Origin: Lawsonibacter asaccharolyticus
GTDB taxonomy: Bacteria > Bacillota > Clostridia > Oscillospirales > Oscillospiraceae
NCBI GenBank assembly: GCA_003112755.1
Contig: BFBT01000001.1
Location: 1,550,001 to 1,614,000 of the forward strand
Direction of reading: 5' to 3'
Length of the DNA: 64,000 nt
The translations under genes were made by a program, and so were the position numbers. The notes beneath the pieces are model-generated. The model was given only the letters and a program-made list of their open reading frames with translations. It had not been told where the DNA came from and searched no databases. Below, one piece after another: positions 18,122-25,973 of this stretch (positions are counted from its first letter, which is position 1; every line of letters begins with the position of its first letter).

Positions 18122-19219
18122 GTGAAATTAGGTATCGTGGGTCTGCCCAACGTGGGCAAGAGCACCCTGTTCAACGCGATCACCAACGCCGGCGCCGAGA
18201 GTGCCAATTACCCCTTCTGCACCATCGACCCCAATGTGGGCATGGTGGCTGTCCCTGACCACCGGCTGGACAAGCTTTCCGAGATGTACCACCCCAAAAA
18301 GACCACCCCCGCAGTCATTGAGTTTGTGGACATCGCCGGTCTGGTAAAGGGCGCCTCCAAGGGCGAGGGACTGGGCAACAAGTTCCTGTCCAACATCCGT
18401 ATGACCGATGCCATCGTCCATGTGGTCCGCTGCTTCGACGACGAGAACGTCATCCACGTGGAGGGCTCCACCGACCCCATCCGGGACATGGACACCATTG
18501 ACCTGGAGCTGGTCATGTCCGATATGGAGATGGTGGACAGGCGCATTGACAAGGCACAGAAGGCCGCCAAGGGGGACAAGAAGTTTCTCCATGAGGCGGA
18601 GGTGTTCCAGGGCCTGCGGGAGTGGCTCGACCAGGGCAAGTCTGCCCGGGGCTATCTGCCCCAGGTGCCGGAGGATGATGCCGCCCTCATTGCCACCAGC
18701 GAGCTGCTCTCCCTCAAGCCGGTGATCTACGCCGCCAATCTGGATGAGGATGGCTTCTCCGACCCGGAGGCCGTCCCCTACTACCGGCTGGTGGAGGAGC
18801 GGGCCGCCGCCCAGGGCGCCCAGGTCATCCCGGTCTGCGCCAAGCTGGAGGCGGAGATCGCCGAGCTGGATGCGGAGGAGAAGAAGATGTTCCTGGACGA
18901 TCTGGGGGTGGCCGAGTCCGGCCTGGACCGCCTGGTGAAGGCCAGCTACACCCTGCTGGGCCTGATCTCCTACCTCACCAGCGGCGAGGACGAGTGCCGG
19001 GCCTGGACCATCCGCAGGGGGACCAAGGCCCCTCAGGCCGCCGGCAAGATCCACTCCGACTTCGAACGGGGCTTTATCCGGGCTGAGGTGGTCTCCTACG
19101 ACGACCTGATGGCCTGCGGCTCCATGGCCGCCGCCCGGGAGAAGGGCCTGATCCGCTCCGAGGGCAAGGAATACATCGTCCAGGATGGCGATATCATCCT
19201 GTTCCGGTTCAATGTATGA
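18122..19219 (+). CDS. ychF: Redox-regulated ATPase YchF / OLA1 family
   Basis: A P-loop NTPase of the Obg family that prefers ATP and binds ribosomes. The 365-residue protein starts GTG as MKLGIVGLPNVGKSTLFNAI (G1), has EFVDIAGLVKGASKGEGLGN (G3) and an NLDE sequence in place of the GTP-specific NKxD, which marks YchF. The C-terminal TGS-like domain ends EGKEYIVQDGDIILFRFNV. Length and start match the family. Confidence 0.96.
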   Translation: MKLGIVGLPNVGKSTLFNAITNAGAESANYPFCTIDPNVGMVAVPDHRLDKLSEMYHPKKTTPAVIEFVDIAGLVKGASKGEGLGNKFLSNIRMTDAIVHVVRCFDDENVIHVEGSTDPIRDMDTIDLELVMSDMEMVDRRIDKAQKAAKGDKKFLHEAEVFQGLREWLDQGKSARGYLPQVPEDDAALIATSELLSLKPVIYAANLDEDGFSDPEAVPYYRLVEERAAAQGAQVIPVCAKLEAEIAELDAEEKKMFLDDLGVAESGLDRLVKASYTLLGLISYLTSGEDECRAWTIRRGTKAPQAAGKIHSDFERGFIRAEVVSYDDLMACGSMAAAREKGLIRSEGKEYIVQDGDIILFRFNV

Positions 19220-19260
19220 CCGGCATCCCGCTATATTCTGATCTGCACCCATTTAAGCTC

Positions 19261-19293
19261 GGTCCGGGCCCCGAAGGGGCCCGGACCGTTTTT
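19261..19293 (+). terminator. Terminator after ychF
   Basis: GGTCCGGGCCCC (19261-19272) pairs with GGGGCCCGGACC (19276-19287), followed by GTTTTT. Confidence 0.88.
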
Positions 19294-19313
19294 CCCGAAA
19301 GGAGCCTTTTGCC

Positions 19314-19760
19314 TTGAAACTTTTGGAAATCAATGCCCGCTCTCAGGAGCTGCTCACCTGCCTGTGCCAGGTGTGGGAGTCCTCCGTCCGGGCCACCCAC
19401 CACTTCCTGTCCGAAGAGGACATCCGTTCCCTGGCTGTCTACGTCCCCCAGGCTCTGGCCCAGGTCCCGGTGCTGGTGGTAGCCTTCTCCGATCAGGGCA
19501 TCCCCGTGGGATTTATGGGCATCGACGGCACCAGGCTGGAGATGCTCTTCCTCTCCCCAGACGTGCGGGGGACCGGTCTGGGCCGGCAGCTGCTCCAGCG
19601 GGGCATCCGGCGGTACGGTGTCACCTCTTTGTGCGTCAATGAGCAGAACCCTCAAGCCCTGGATTTCTATCTCCACATGGGTTTTCAGGTCCGCAGCCGC
19701 ACGGAGACAGACGAGCAGGGCAATCCCTTCCCTCTCCTCTGCATGTCCCTGCCGGGATAG
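19314..19760 (+). CDS. GNAT family N-acetyltransferase
   Basis: A 148-residue acetyl-CoA-dependent acetyltransferase of unknown acceptor. The CoA-binding motif A is visible as LSPDVRGTGLGRQLLQRGIR; the later VNEQNPQALDFYLHMGFQV is the usual motif B region. The start is TTG at 19314 behind AAAGGAG. Its length and organisation resemble small YjgM/ElaA-type acetyltransferases. It lies 21 bases downstream of the ychF terminator and before a Nudix gene with its own promoter. Confidence 0.88.
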   Translation: MKLLEINARSQELLTCLCQVWESSVRATHHFLSEEDIRSLAVYVPQALAQVPVLVVAFSDQGIPVGFMGIDGTRLEMLFLSPDVRGTGLGRQLLQRGIRRYGVTSLCVNEQNPQALDFYLHMGFQVRSRTETDEQGNPFPLLCMSLPG

Positions 19761-19769
19761 GCGCCTCCC

Positions 19770-19798
19770 TTGCGCCCTTCTTCCCGCCGTGCTATACT
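19770..19798 (+). promoter_or_regulatory. Promoter of the Nudix-mutarotase operon
   Basis: TTGCGC (19770-19775), 17-base spacer and TATACT (19793-19798). Confidence 0.65.
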
Positions 19799-19834
19799 GA
19801 GGGCAGCACTATTATGGAAAGGCGGTATCCTGCC

Positions 19835-20320
19835 ATGATCAACACCACCCTCTGCTACATCCGTCAGGGCGGTCAGTGTCTGATGCTCCACCGGGTCAAG
19901 AAGGAGAATGATCTGAATCAGGGCAAGTGGATCGGCATCGGCGGCAAGTTCGAGGACGGGGAGAGCCCCGAGGACTGCATGTTCCGGGAAGTGAACGAGG
20001 AGACCGGACTCACCCCAGCGGAATACCGCTATCGGGGGCTGGTCACTTTTGTCTCCGACCGCTGGCCCACGGAGTACATGCATCTGTTCACCATCGACCG
20101 CTTTACCGGAACCCTGAGGGCCGACTGCCCGGAGGGCGACCTGGAGTGGCTGCCCTGGACACAGCTGTGCACCATCCCCCACTGGGAGGGGGACGAGATC
20201 TTTCTGAGGCTCATTGAGGAGGATGTCCCCTTCTTCTCTCTGAAGCTGCGTTACCGGGGGGACATACTGGAAGAGGCTGTCCTCAACGGCCGGCATGTGA
20301 AGGGAGGGCCCCAGTTATGA
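19835..20320 (+). CDS. Nudix hydrolase, MutT/8-oxo-dGTPase-like
   Basis: The complete Nudix box G-x5-E-x7-REUxEExGU is present in GGKFEDGESPEDCMFREVNE followed by ETGL, so it should cleave nucleoside diphosphate-X substrates using divalent metal. The 161-residue length and the opening MINTTLCYIRQGGQCLMLHR resemble the 8-oxo-dGTP diphosphatase group of Firmicutes. ATG 19835 is preferred over 19814 because of the AAAGGCGG site. The stop overlaps the next start (ATGA), so the two genes are cotranscribed. Confidence 0.88.
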   Translation: MINTTLCYIRQGGQCLMLHRVKKENDLNQGKWIGIGGKFEDGESPEDCMFREVNEETGLTPAEYRYRGLVTFVSDRWPTEYMHLFTIDRFTGTLRADCPEGDLEWLPWTQLCTIPHWEGDEIFLRLIEEDVPFFSLKLRYRGDILEEAVLNGRHVKGGPQL

Positions 20321-21195
20321 CCTATACGCTCTCCAACGACCTGCTCACCGTCTCCATCCAGGACGCCGGTGCCCAGCTCTGCTCCGTCCGGAGCGCTGGG
20401 GGCACTGAGTACCTGTGGCAGGCCGACCCCGCCGTCTGGGGCAGGCATGCCCCGCTGCTATTCCCCCTGATCGGCCGGCTCCAGGACAGCCAGTACACCC
20501 TGGACGGCCGGGCCTGGTCCATCTCCACCCATGGGTTTGCCCGGGACGCTCAGTTCCAGGTGTCAGAGCAGGGCCCCACCGCCCTCTCCTTCCAGCTGGA
20601 GGACAGCGAGGAGACCCGGCGGGTGTACCCGTTCTCCTTTGTCCTCACCGTTACCTACACACTGGAGGGCAGCCGCCTCACCAAGGCCCACCGGGTGGAG
20701 AACCGCTCCGCCGTTCCCATGCTCTATGAGCTGGGCGGACACGACGGCTTCCGGACCCCCCTGGAGCCCGGAGAGACTATGGCGGACTACGCCGTTACCA
20801 TCTCCGGGGTGGAGGAGCTCCGTCCCTACGGCATGGACAGCAGGTGTATGCTGACCATCGGAGAGGCCCGCTTTCCCCTGGAGGGAGGGCGCATCCCCCT
20901 GTGCCCCAGGGCCTTCGGGCTGGACACCATTGTCCTGGACCTGGAGGGGGAGCGCCGGGCTGCCCTGGTGGACCGCTCCGGCCGGGAGCGGGTGGTGGTG
21001 GAGTGCCCCGATTTTCCCTATCTGGGACTGTGGACGGCGGACAAGCCCTTTGATACCGGCTACTTCTGTATTGAGCCCTGGTCTGCCCTCCCCGACGCGG
21101 TCTTTGTGGGCCGGGGCCTGGAGGACAAGGCGGGCATCCGCCGGCTGGAGCCGGGGGGCGTCCATGTCCTGACCTATACCACCACATTTCAGTGA
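20317..21195 (+). CDS. Aldose 1-epimerase-like (galactose mutarotase family)
   Basis: A 292-residue beta-sandwich protein of the mutarotase superfamily. GTEYLWQADPAVWGRHAPLL, LFPLIGRLQDSQYTLDGR and STHGFARD (the catalytic-type His) match the LacX/YeaD-like branch; GGHDGFRTPLEPGE and VVVECPDFPYLGLWT follow. It probably interconverts anomers of a hexose or hexose-6-phosphate; the exact sugar is not evident. It overlaps the Nudix gene by four bases. Confidence 0.88.
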   Translation: MTYTLSNDLLTVSIQDAGAQLCSVRSAGGTEYLWQADPAVWGRHAPLLFPLIGRLQDSQYTLDGRAWSISTHGFARDAQFQVSEQGPTALSFQLEDSEETRRVYPFSFVLTVTYTLEGSRLTKAHRVENRSAVPMLYELGGHDGFRTPLEPGETMADYAVTISGVEELRPYGMDSRCMLTIGEARFPLEGGRIPLCPRAFGLDTIVLDLEGERRAALVDRSGRERVVVECPDFPYLGLWTADKPFDTGYFCIEPWSALPDAVFVGRGLEDKAGIRRLEPGGVHVLTYTTTFQ

Positions 21196-21214
21196 ATCGG
21201 AAGGAGAAGATCCC

Positions 21215-21460
21215 ATGAAACCGGAATACGCCAACACCTTCGGCCTGCGCAAGGTCGCTGACCCCCAGGGCCAGATCCTGGAGGTCACCCTGGATATCTC
21301 CTATAAGTATATGGAGAATGCCCTCACCGTCACCTCCAACGGGCTGGAGAACGTCTCTACGCCCAATGCGGATCACGTGGCCTCCATCGTTATGAACCGG
21401 CAGAGTGCCATTTCTCTGCGCAACCTCCTTATCCAGTCCCTGGGGGACGAGACTCTCTGA
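21215..21460 (+). CDS. Hypothetical protein, 81 residues
   Basis: Not recognised. It follows the mutarotase gene by 19 bases behind AAGGAGAAG and is probably in the same operon. The sequence (KPEYANTFGLRKVADPQGQI onward) is soluble, mixed charge, without cysteines, signal peptide or membrane segment; ILEVTLDISYKYMENALTV suggests beta strands. Codon use matches the neighbours, so it is likely a real gene. Confidence 0.65.
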   Translation: MKPEYANTFGLRKVADPQGQILEVTLDISYKYMENALTVTSNGLENVSTPNADHVASIVMNRQSAISLRNLLIQSLGDETL

Positions 21461-21480
21461 GCCGGGTGGAAAGGCCGGAG

Positions 21481-21511
21481 CCTTTTGATGGGACAACGGC
21501 CATTCGGCCAA
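21481..21511 (+). repeat. Imperfect hairpin after the 81-residue gene
   Basis: CCTTTTG at 21481 can pair with CAAAAGG ending near 21515, with CGGCCATTCGGCC inside. It could serve as the operon terminator. It opens the hairpin-rich region. Confidence 0.35.
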
Positions 21512-21554
21512 AAGGTCCGCAGCTGCGGAAGAAAATATTGAAAACAGGTAAATT

Positions 21555-21837
21555 GCGGCGGAGAGGACGTGTGTCCTCTCCGCCGCCCAGCTTGTGGGTC
21601 CCTCTTTTTCAGAGAAAGATGGTTCAGGATCAGGCGGGGGAGCTCGAGGGGGCGGAAGCCCGCCTCGAGCTCCCCCGCCTCCCTTGCACAGCAAGGGAGG
21701 CGGCGAGCAAAGCGAGGACTTTTCCGCCCGGGCAGGGCGGAAAAGCAACGGGATACAAGGCTGTGGAAAAAGTCCACCAGGGACGGGACTTTTTCCACAG
21801 CCTGAGCGGCGGAGAGGACGCGTGTCCTCTCCGCCGC
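21555..21837. repeat. Composite hairpin array with identical end modules
   Basis: Non-coding, almost wholly palindromic region. A 32-bp module (GCGGCGGAGAGGAC...GTCCTCTCCGCCGC) occurs at 21555-21586 and again at 21806-21837 with one base changed in the loop. Between them lie a 17-bp perfect stem (21633-21649 with 21663-21679), a 10-bp stem (21678-21687 with 21691-21700), a 10-bp stem (21720-21729 with 21735-21744) and a stem of about 15 bp with one mismatch (CTGTGGAAAAAGT at 21761 with ACTTTTTCCACAG ending at 21800). This resembles REP/BIME-type or miniature mobile repeats. No protein-coding signal was seen. Confidence 0.7.
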
Positions 21838-21874
21838 CTTTTTGTACAAGAAAAAATATTCTTTCAGGCGGGGC

Positions 21875-21902
21875 TTGACAGACGGGCGGACCTGTGTATA
21901 AT
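21875..21902 (+). promoter_or_regulatory. Promoter of the HTH-membrane operon
   Basis: Perfect TTGACA (21875-21880), 16-base spacer and perfect TATAAT (21897-21902). Confidence 0.8.
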
Positions 21903-21904
21903 AT

Positions 21905-21932
21905 GAAGTACACTTCACGTGAAGCTAACTTC
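21905..21932 (+). promoter_or_regulatory. Operator-like dyads overlapping the start region
   Basis: GAAGTACACTTC (21905-21916), the perfect palindrome CTTCACGTGAAG (21913-21924) and GAAGCTAACTTC (21921-21932) overlap one another, giving four alternating GAAG/CTTC half-sites. They lie just after the -10, a natural site for autorepression by the downstream HTH protein. Confidence 0.6.
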
Positions 21933-21966
21933 ATGTTTTGGGGTGAAGTGAAAGGGGGAGAGGGAC

Positions 21967-22200
21967 ATGAAGAACCGGGTGAAGGAGCTGCGCACCGCCG
22001 CGGGGATGACGCAGCAGCAGCTGGCCGACCGGGTCCACGTCTCTTCCCGCACCATTATTTCCCTGGAAAAGGAGCTGTACAACCCCTCGCTGCTGCTGGC
22101 CTATCGCATCGCGGAGCTCTTCGGCGTGACGGTGGAGGACCTGTACTGCCTGAAAGAAAATAGGGAATTGGAGGACCGGCAGTATGAAGATCTACAATAA
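21967..22200 (+). CDS. Cro/CI-type HTH regulator (YozG-like)
   Basis: A 77-residue DNA-binding protein consisting of a single helix-turn-helix (MKNRVKELRTAAGMTQQQLA, DRVHVSSRTIISLEKELYNP) with the typical ending LAYRIAELFGVTVEDLY. Its 3' end overlaps the next gene by 17 bases, so the two are translationally coupled. Small regulators of this kind usually control their own operon; the dyads at 21905-21932 are the likely target. Inducer unknown. Confidence 0.88.
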   Translation: MKNRVKELRTAAGMTQQQLADRVHVSSRTIISLEKELYNPSLLLAYRIAELFGVTVEDLYCLKENRELEDRQYEDLQ

Positions 22201-22609
22201 GAAAAAATTTGCGGACGGATGTTTTTTCCTGGTCCTTGGAGCGGCCCTGGCTGGGGCCATGATCTGGAAGCGGGAGATAGATGGAAAGAGTGTGGTGCTT
22301 GCCCTCATAGCCCTGGTCATCGGGGCAGACGCATTGGTCCGCAGCCTCTCCAGACGCCTGTCTTACCAGGACAAGGTGGAGGCACTGGACGAGCGCAACA
22401 TCCAGGTGGAGCTGCGGGCCAGGAGCCGGACGCTCTCCCTGCTGCGGGGCACCCTGATGGCGGTGCTGATCCTCAGCCTGATCGGCGCCCTGGCCAACCC
22501 GGAGGGCGAGCTGGTGTACGGCGGGATGATGGTCGTATCCGGCGTGCTGTACACCCTCTCCCTGTTCATTGAGCTGGCATGCAGCTTCTATTATGAAGGC
22601 AGGATATAG
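22184..22609 (+). CDS. Four-helix membrane protein with DER motif, A
   Basis: A 141-residue integral membrane protein. Two N-terminal helices (about residues 12-28 and 36-52) precede a cytoplasmic loop with VEALDERNIQVELRARSRTL, then two more helices (about 88-105 and 115-137). Similar small DER-containing proteins are encoded beside YozG-type HTH genes in Firmicutes and are annotated only as domains of unknown function (DUF2178-like; tentative). The start lies within the end of the HTH gene. Function unknown. Confidence 0.72.
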   Translation: MKIYNKKKFADGCFFLVLGAALAGAMIWKREIDGKSVVLALIALVIGADALVRSLSRRLSYQDKVEALDERNIQVELRARSRTLSLLRGTLMAVLILSLIGALANPEGELVYGGMMVVSGVLYTLSLFIELACSFYYEGRI

Positions 22610-22658
22610 GGATCGGATCACGGAAGATCCGGATGAAAAGGAAAGCGAGGAATTCCAT

Positions 22659-23393
22659 ATGAGCCATACCCGTGAAGAGGAGTGGAAGCAGGTCCGGGCG
22701 CTCCATCTGGTCCGGGACGAGCGGGACCGGGAGGTGGGGGCCGCGGCCAAAGGCCGGGCGGGGGATGCGGTGCTGGCTGCCTCCCAGCTGTTTGCGGCGG
22801 CCTGTCTCCTGAGGGGGGACCCGGCCTGGGCCGCCTTCCTGTCCCTCACCTTTGTGGGGGGCGGGGCGCAGTGCCTTCATCGGTTCTGGGAGGATAGGGA
22901 GAGGTTTTTCCTGATCTGCGGCCTGGCCGCGTCGGCCTGCGGCGCGGCGCTGGGATGCTGGTATCTGCTCCAGGACCCGGGGACAGGGCCGTCCCTGGGG
23001 CGGCTGGCGGCCTTTGCACTGCTGATCAGCCTGCTGACCAGCCTGTCCGGCCTGATATTTGTCCCCCTTCTGCTGGGGGCCGTATGGCTCAAGTATAAGG
23101 TGGGCCGTATGGATGGGGAGGCGTGGGAGCACTATTTCCAGTCCGTGTCCACGGTGGGGCTCCTGCTGCGGGGCGGCGTGCTGCTGCTGTTGGCCCTGGG
23201 GTTGACCGCCCTGCTGAGCTGGCCGCTGTTCGCCCTGCTGGGCTTCCCCATGCCGGAGCGGCTGGCCCTGCTGTTCTTTTTGATCGGGGGCGCGGACCTG
23301 TTCCGCAAGCTGAGCCAGGAACGGGACGAGCTGGTGCGGAAGCTGCTCCGGCTGAAGCTCCCCGGGGGGCGGAAGGGCGTCACGGAGCAGTGA
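22659..23393 (+). CDS. Polytopic membrane protein with DER motifs, B
   Basis: A 244-residue membrane protein, not recognised beyond its pattern. The N-terminal cytoplasmic part contains LHLVRDERDREVGAAAKGRA; five or six hydrophobic segments follow; the C-terminal tail has KLSQERDELVRKLLRLKLPG, a second copy of the same charge motif. ATG 22659 follows AGCGAGG; an in-frame extension upstream has no ribosome binding site. It may be a rearranged relative of the four-helix proteins on either side. Confidence 0.65.
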   Translation: MSHTREEEWKQVRALHLVRDERDREVGAAAKGRAGDAVLAASQLFAAACLLRGDPAWAAFLSLTFVGGGAQCLHRFWEDRERFFLICGLAASACGAALGCWYLLQDPGTGPSLGRLAAFALLISLLTSLSGLIFVPLLLGAVWLKYKVGRMDGEAWEHYFQSVSTVGLLLRGGVLLLLALGLTALLSWPLFALLGFPMPERLALLFFLIGGADLFRKLSQERDELVRKLLRLKLPGGRKGVTEQ

Positions 23394-23479
23394 GTGCCCC
23401 TCCGGACGGAAAAGAGGGCCGTATGGGGCCTGCGGGGCGCTCTGGCCCGATCTGTTAAGCGGGAAAGGAAGGGATCGAA

Positions 23480-23893
23480 TTGAAGGTCAAAAACATCCGG
23501 CACCTGATGCTGGGGATCATCTGCCTGGTGCTGGCGGTGATCTGTCTCGCGGTGGGGGCGGCAGGCGGATCTGCGCCCAAATATCTCATCAGCGCCGTCC
23601 TGCTGCTGGCTCTGGGCGCTGTGAACTTTCACGGCGCGCTGAAGGGCGGGGCGGAGCAGGAGCTGCTGCGCTGGACGGACGAGCGGGACCGGCTGGTAGC
23701 CATGCGGAGCTGCCAGATCACCCTGCAGGTGATGAACGGCCTGCTGTTCGGCGGCGCAATGACCGCGCTGCTCTGCTACGCCATCACCCGCAGGGCCCTG
23801 TTCCAGACAGTGGGCATCACGCTGTGTGCCGTGATCCTTACACTGTTTTTTGTGACGATGGCGGCCAACCGCTACTTTGAGCGGCGGATGTAA
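23480..23893 (+). CDS. Four-helix membrane protein with DER motif, C
   Basis: A 137-residue protein starting at TTG 23480 behind GGAAGGGATCG. The topology repeats that of the protein at 22184: two helices, a loop with LRWTDERDRLVAMRSCQITL, two helices, short basic end. It is the last gene of the operon and is followed by a symmetrical terminator. Function unknown; grouping with the HTH gene suggests a membrane or cell-envelope response. Confidence 0.68.
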   Translation: MKVKNIRHLMLGIICLVLAVICLAVGAAGGSAPKYLISAVLLLALGAVNFHGALKGGAEQELLRWTDERDRLVAMRSCQITLQVMNGLLFGGAMTALLCYAITRRALFQTVGITLCAVILTLFFVTMAANRYFERRM

Positions 23894-23899
23894 GATGGG

Positions 23900-23934
23900 A
23901 AAAGTCCCGGTGCATTTTCTGCACCGGGACTTTT
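23900..23934. terminator. Bidirectional terminator between operons
   Basis: AAAAGTCCCGGTGCA (23900-23914) pairs perfectly with TGCACCGGGACTTTT (23920-23934). It serves the HTH operon and the convergent MBL gene. Confidence 0.85.
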
Positions 23935-24009
23935 CAGCTTGTAGAAAAAGCCTCGCAGAGTTCGCGCCCGCGCGCGGCAGACTGCGATATTCTCGAAAAG
24001 GCGGTTTCC

Positions 24010-24639
24010 TTATCCAGGGAGGTGAGCTGGACGGCCATGGCCGAAATAGAGGGATCTGGGACCGAGAGAGCGGATGCGGGCGATGCTGTCCCGCTGGGCG
24101 GCGGGGTCGGAGCAGAGGCAGGAGGGGCCCGGGCGGAACAGGTTCATCATGGCGTCCCCCACAATGAGGGAGTGCCCCTCCACGTCCAAGCCGATGGAGC
24201 CCGCCGTATGGCCGGGCAGCTCCAGAACCCGGGCGTCCACACCCCAGGGGGCCAGGCTGTCCCCTTCCCGCAGCTCCACTGTGGGTGTAAAAGGGAGGAA
24301 CGCCTGGGTCTGGAAGCTGTGACGGGAGAGAGACAGCAGGAGCCGGCCCGCCGGTCCCTGGGCGGACAGGGGCTGAGATTGCTGATCGGTGAGCAGGCCC
24401 AGATCCGCCGGATGGAGAGCGGCGGGAACGCCCAGCCGCTCCATAAGCAGGGCGGTGTTCTGAATGTGGTCCAAGTGGCCGTGGGTCAGCACGATCAGCC
24501 GCACCCCGGCCCCCAAGCAGGTATCCAGCAGGCGCTCCACGTAGCCGGTATAGCCGGTGTCCACCAGGACGGCGCCCTCCTCCCCCTGCACCAGATAGCA
24601 GTTCACATTGCCGCAGGGGATGCGGCGGATGCCCCTCAC
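24010..24639 (-). CDS. MBL-fold hydrolase (glyoxalase II-like)
   Basis: A 209-residue metallo-beta-lactamase-fold protein with the metal motif THGHLDH, a later His in LELPGHTAGSIG and the Asp in LIVGDAMMNLF, so the binuclear site looks complete. It resembles the glyoxalase II / YflN-like group; the substrate is unknown. It starts GTG, overlapping the mtaB stop by two bases, so it is cotranslated with mtaB. Confidence 0.85.
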   Translation of the reverse strand: MRGIRRIPCGNVNCYLVQGEEGAVLVDTGYTGYVERLLDTCLGAGVRLIVLTHGHLDHIQNTALLMERLGVPAALHPADLGLLTDQQSQPLSAQGPAGRLLLSLSRHSFQTQAFLPFTPTVELREGDSLAPWGVDARVLELPGHTAGSIGLDVEGHSLIVGDAMMNLFRPGPSCLCSDPAAQRDSIARIRSLGPRSLYFGHGRPAHLPG

Positions 24640-25928
24640 AGGACCACCCCCTTGAGGGTGTTCCCCTCCAGCCCCTCCAGCTGTACCTGCACCAGGCAGT
24701 TGTGAAGATCCCGGGGACTGGGAGCGGCCACAGCGCAGTAGTGGGCGGTATGGCCCCGCCAGAGACCGCCCTGCTCCTCCTCGAAAAGCACCGGAACGGT
24801 CTGCCCCACCCACTGGGACAGATAGGTGTGCTCCATCTCTCCGGCTGTCTCAGCGGCCCGGCGGGCCCGCTCTTCCTTCACGGCGTTGAGGACCTGGCCG
24901 GGCATTTTGGCCGCCGGAGTGTCGGGGCGCTTGGAGTAGGGAAAGATATGCATGGCGGCGAAGGCGCACCTATGGAGGAATGTCAGGGTCTGTTGGAACT
25001 CCTCCTCCGTCTCACCGGGGAAGCCCACGATCAGGTCTGTGGTAATGGCGGGGCGGTCAAAGTATCCATAGAGCAATTGGACGCTCTCATAATACCGCGC
25101 GGAATCATATTTCCGATTCATCCGGGCCAGAACGGCGTCACAGCCGGACTGCATGGACAGATGGAAGTGGGGGCACAGATTGGGCAGGGCGGCCGCCCGG
25201 CGGCAGAAGTCAGGGGTGATGGTGCGGGGCTCCAGGCTGCCCAGGCGGATGCGGACCTCTCCGGGCAGGTCCCGGCAGACGGTTTCCAGCAGGTCGATAA
25301 GGGTCTGCTCCCCTGGCAGGTCCTGTCCCCAGGAGGAGATCTCAATGCCGGTGAGGACGATCTCCCGATACCCCGCCTCCAGCAGCCGCTCCAGCTCCCG
25401 CCGGGTGTCCTGGGGGGAGAGGGAGCGCACCCGCCCCCGGGCGTAAGGGATGATGCAGTAGGAGCAGAAGTTGACGCAGCCGTCCTCGATCTTCAGCATG
25501 GCCCGAGTGCGGCCCTCCAGGCCGCCGGCGGGCAGGATCTCAAAGGAGCGGCGGTCGAAGGCGTTGTCCAGGGCGGTGACGGGCTGGCGCTCCTGCCAGG
25601 TGCGCTCCAGCAGACCGGCGAAGCCCAGCCGGTCCCCGGTGCCGGACACCAGATCCACCCCCATGCCGTCCATGGCGTCCGGGTGGGTCTGGGGATAGCA
25701 GCCGCACACAGCGATGACGGCGTCAGGGGCGGCCTTGCGGGCCCGGCGGATCATCTGCCGGGATTTCTTGTCACTGACGGCGGTGACAGTGCAGGTATTG
25801 ATAATATAGGCGTCTGCCTCCCCGTCGAAGGGGACCAGGGTGTGGCCCCGGCCGGTGAGCACCTGTTCCAGGGCCTGGGTCTCATATTGATTCACTTTGC
25901 ATCCAAGGGTATAAAACGCGATCTTCAT
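24636..25928 (-). CDS. mtaB: tRNA t6A37 methylthiotransferase MtaB
   Basis: Radical-SAM enzyme that converts t6A37 to ms2t6A37 in tRNAs. The 430-residue protein begins MKIAFYTLGCKVNQYETQAL, which is the MtaB (YqeV) rather than the MiaB signature. The radical-SAM cluster is CVNFCSYCIIPYARG (CxxxCxxC), with further cluster cysteines at C10, in NTCTV and in VCGCY. A C-terminal TRAM-like domain ends the protein. It lies between a SpoVK-like AAA+ gene and an MBL gene on the minus strand. Confidence 0.95.
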   Translation of the reverse strand: MKIAFYTLGCKVNQYETQALEQVLTGRGHTLVPFDGEADAYIINTCTVTAVSDKKSRQMIRRARKAAPDAVIAVCGCYPQTHPDAMDGMGVDLVSGTGDRLGFAGLLERTWQERQPVTALDNAFDRRSFEILPAGGLEGRTRAMLKIEDGCVNFCSYCIIPYARGRVRSLSPQDTRRELERLLEAGYREIVLTGIEISSWGQDLPGEQTLIDLLETVCRDLPGEVRIRLGSLEPRTITPDFCRRAAALPNLCPHFHLSMQSGCDAVLARMNRKYDSARYYESVQLLYGYFDRPAITTDLIVGFPGETEEEFQQTLTFLHRCAFAAMHIFPYSKRPDTPAAKMPGQVLNAVKEERARRAAETAGEMEHTYLSQWVGQTVPVLFEEEQGGLWRGHTAHYCAVAAPSPRDLHNCLVQVQLEGLEGNTLKGVVL

Positions 25929-25973
25929 GGTCAGGGCACCTCATGTTCCGGCGGAGCGGGGCGGCCGCGCCCA

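Noticed and set aside
21555..21837. CRISPR array
   Set aside because: Repeats are unlike each other except for the two end modules; there are no regular spacers and no cas genes.
20795..21934. Pro/Arg-rich minus-strand frame through the hairpin array
   Set aside because: Open only because the array is GC-rich and palindromic; no coding character.
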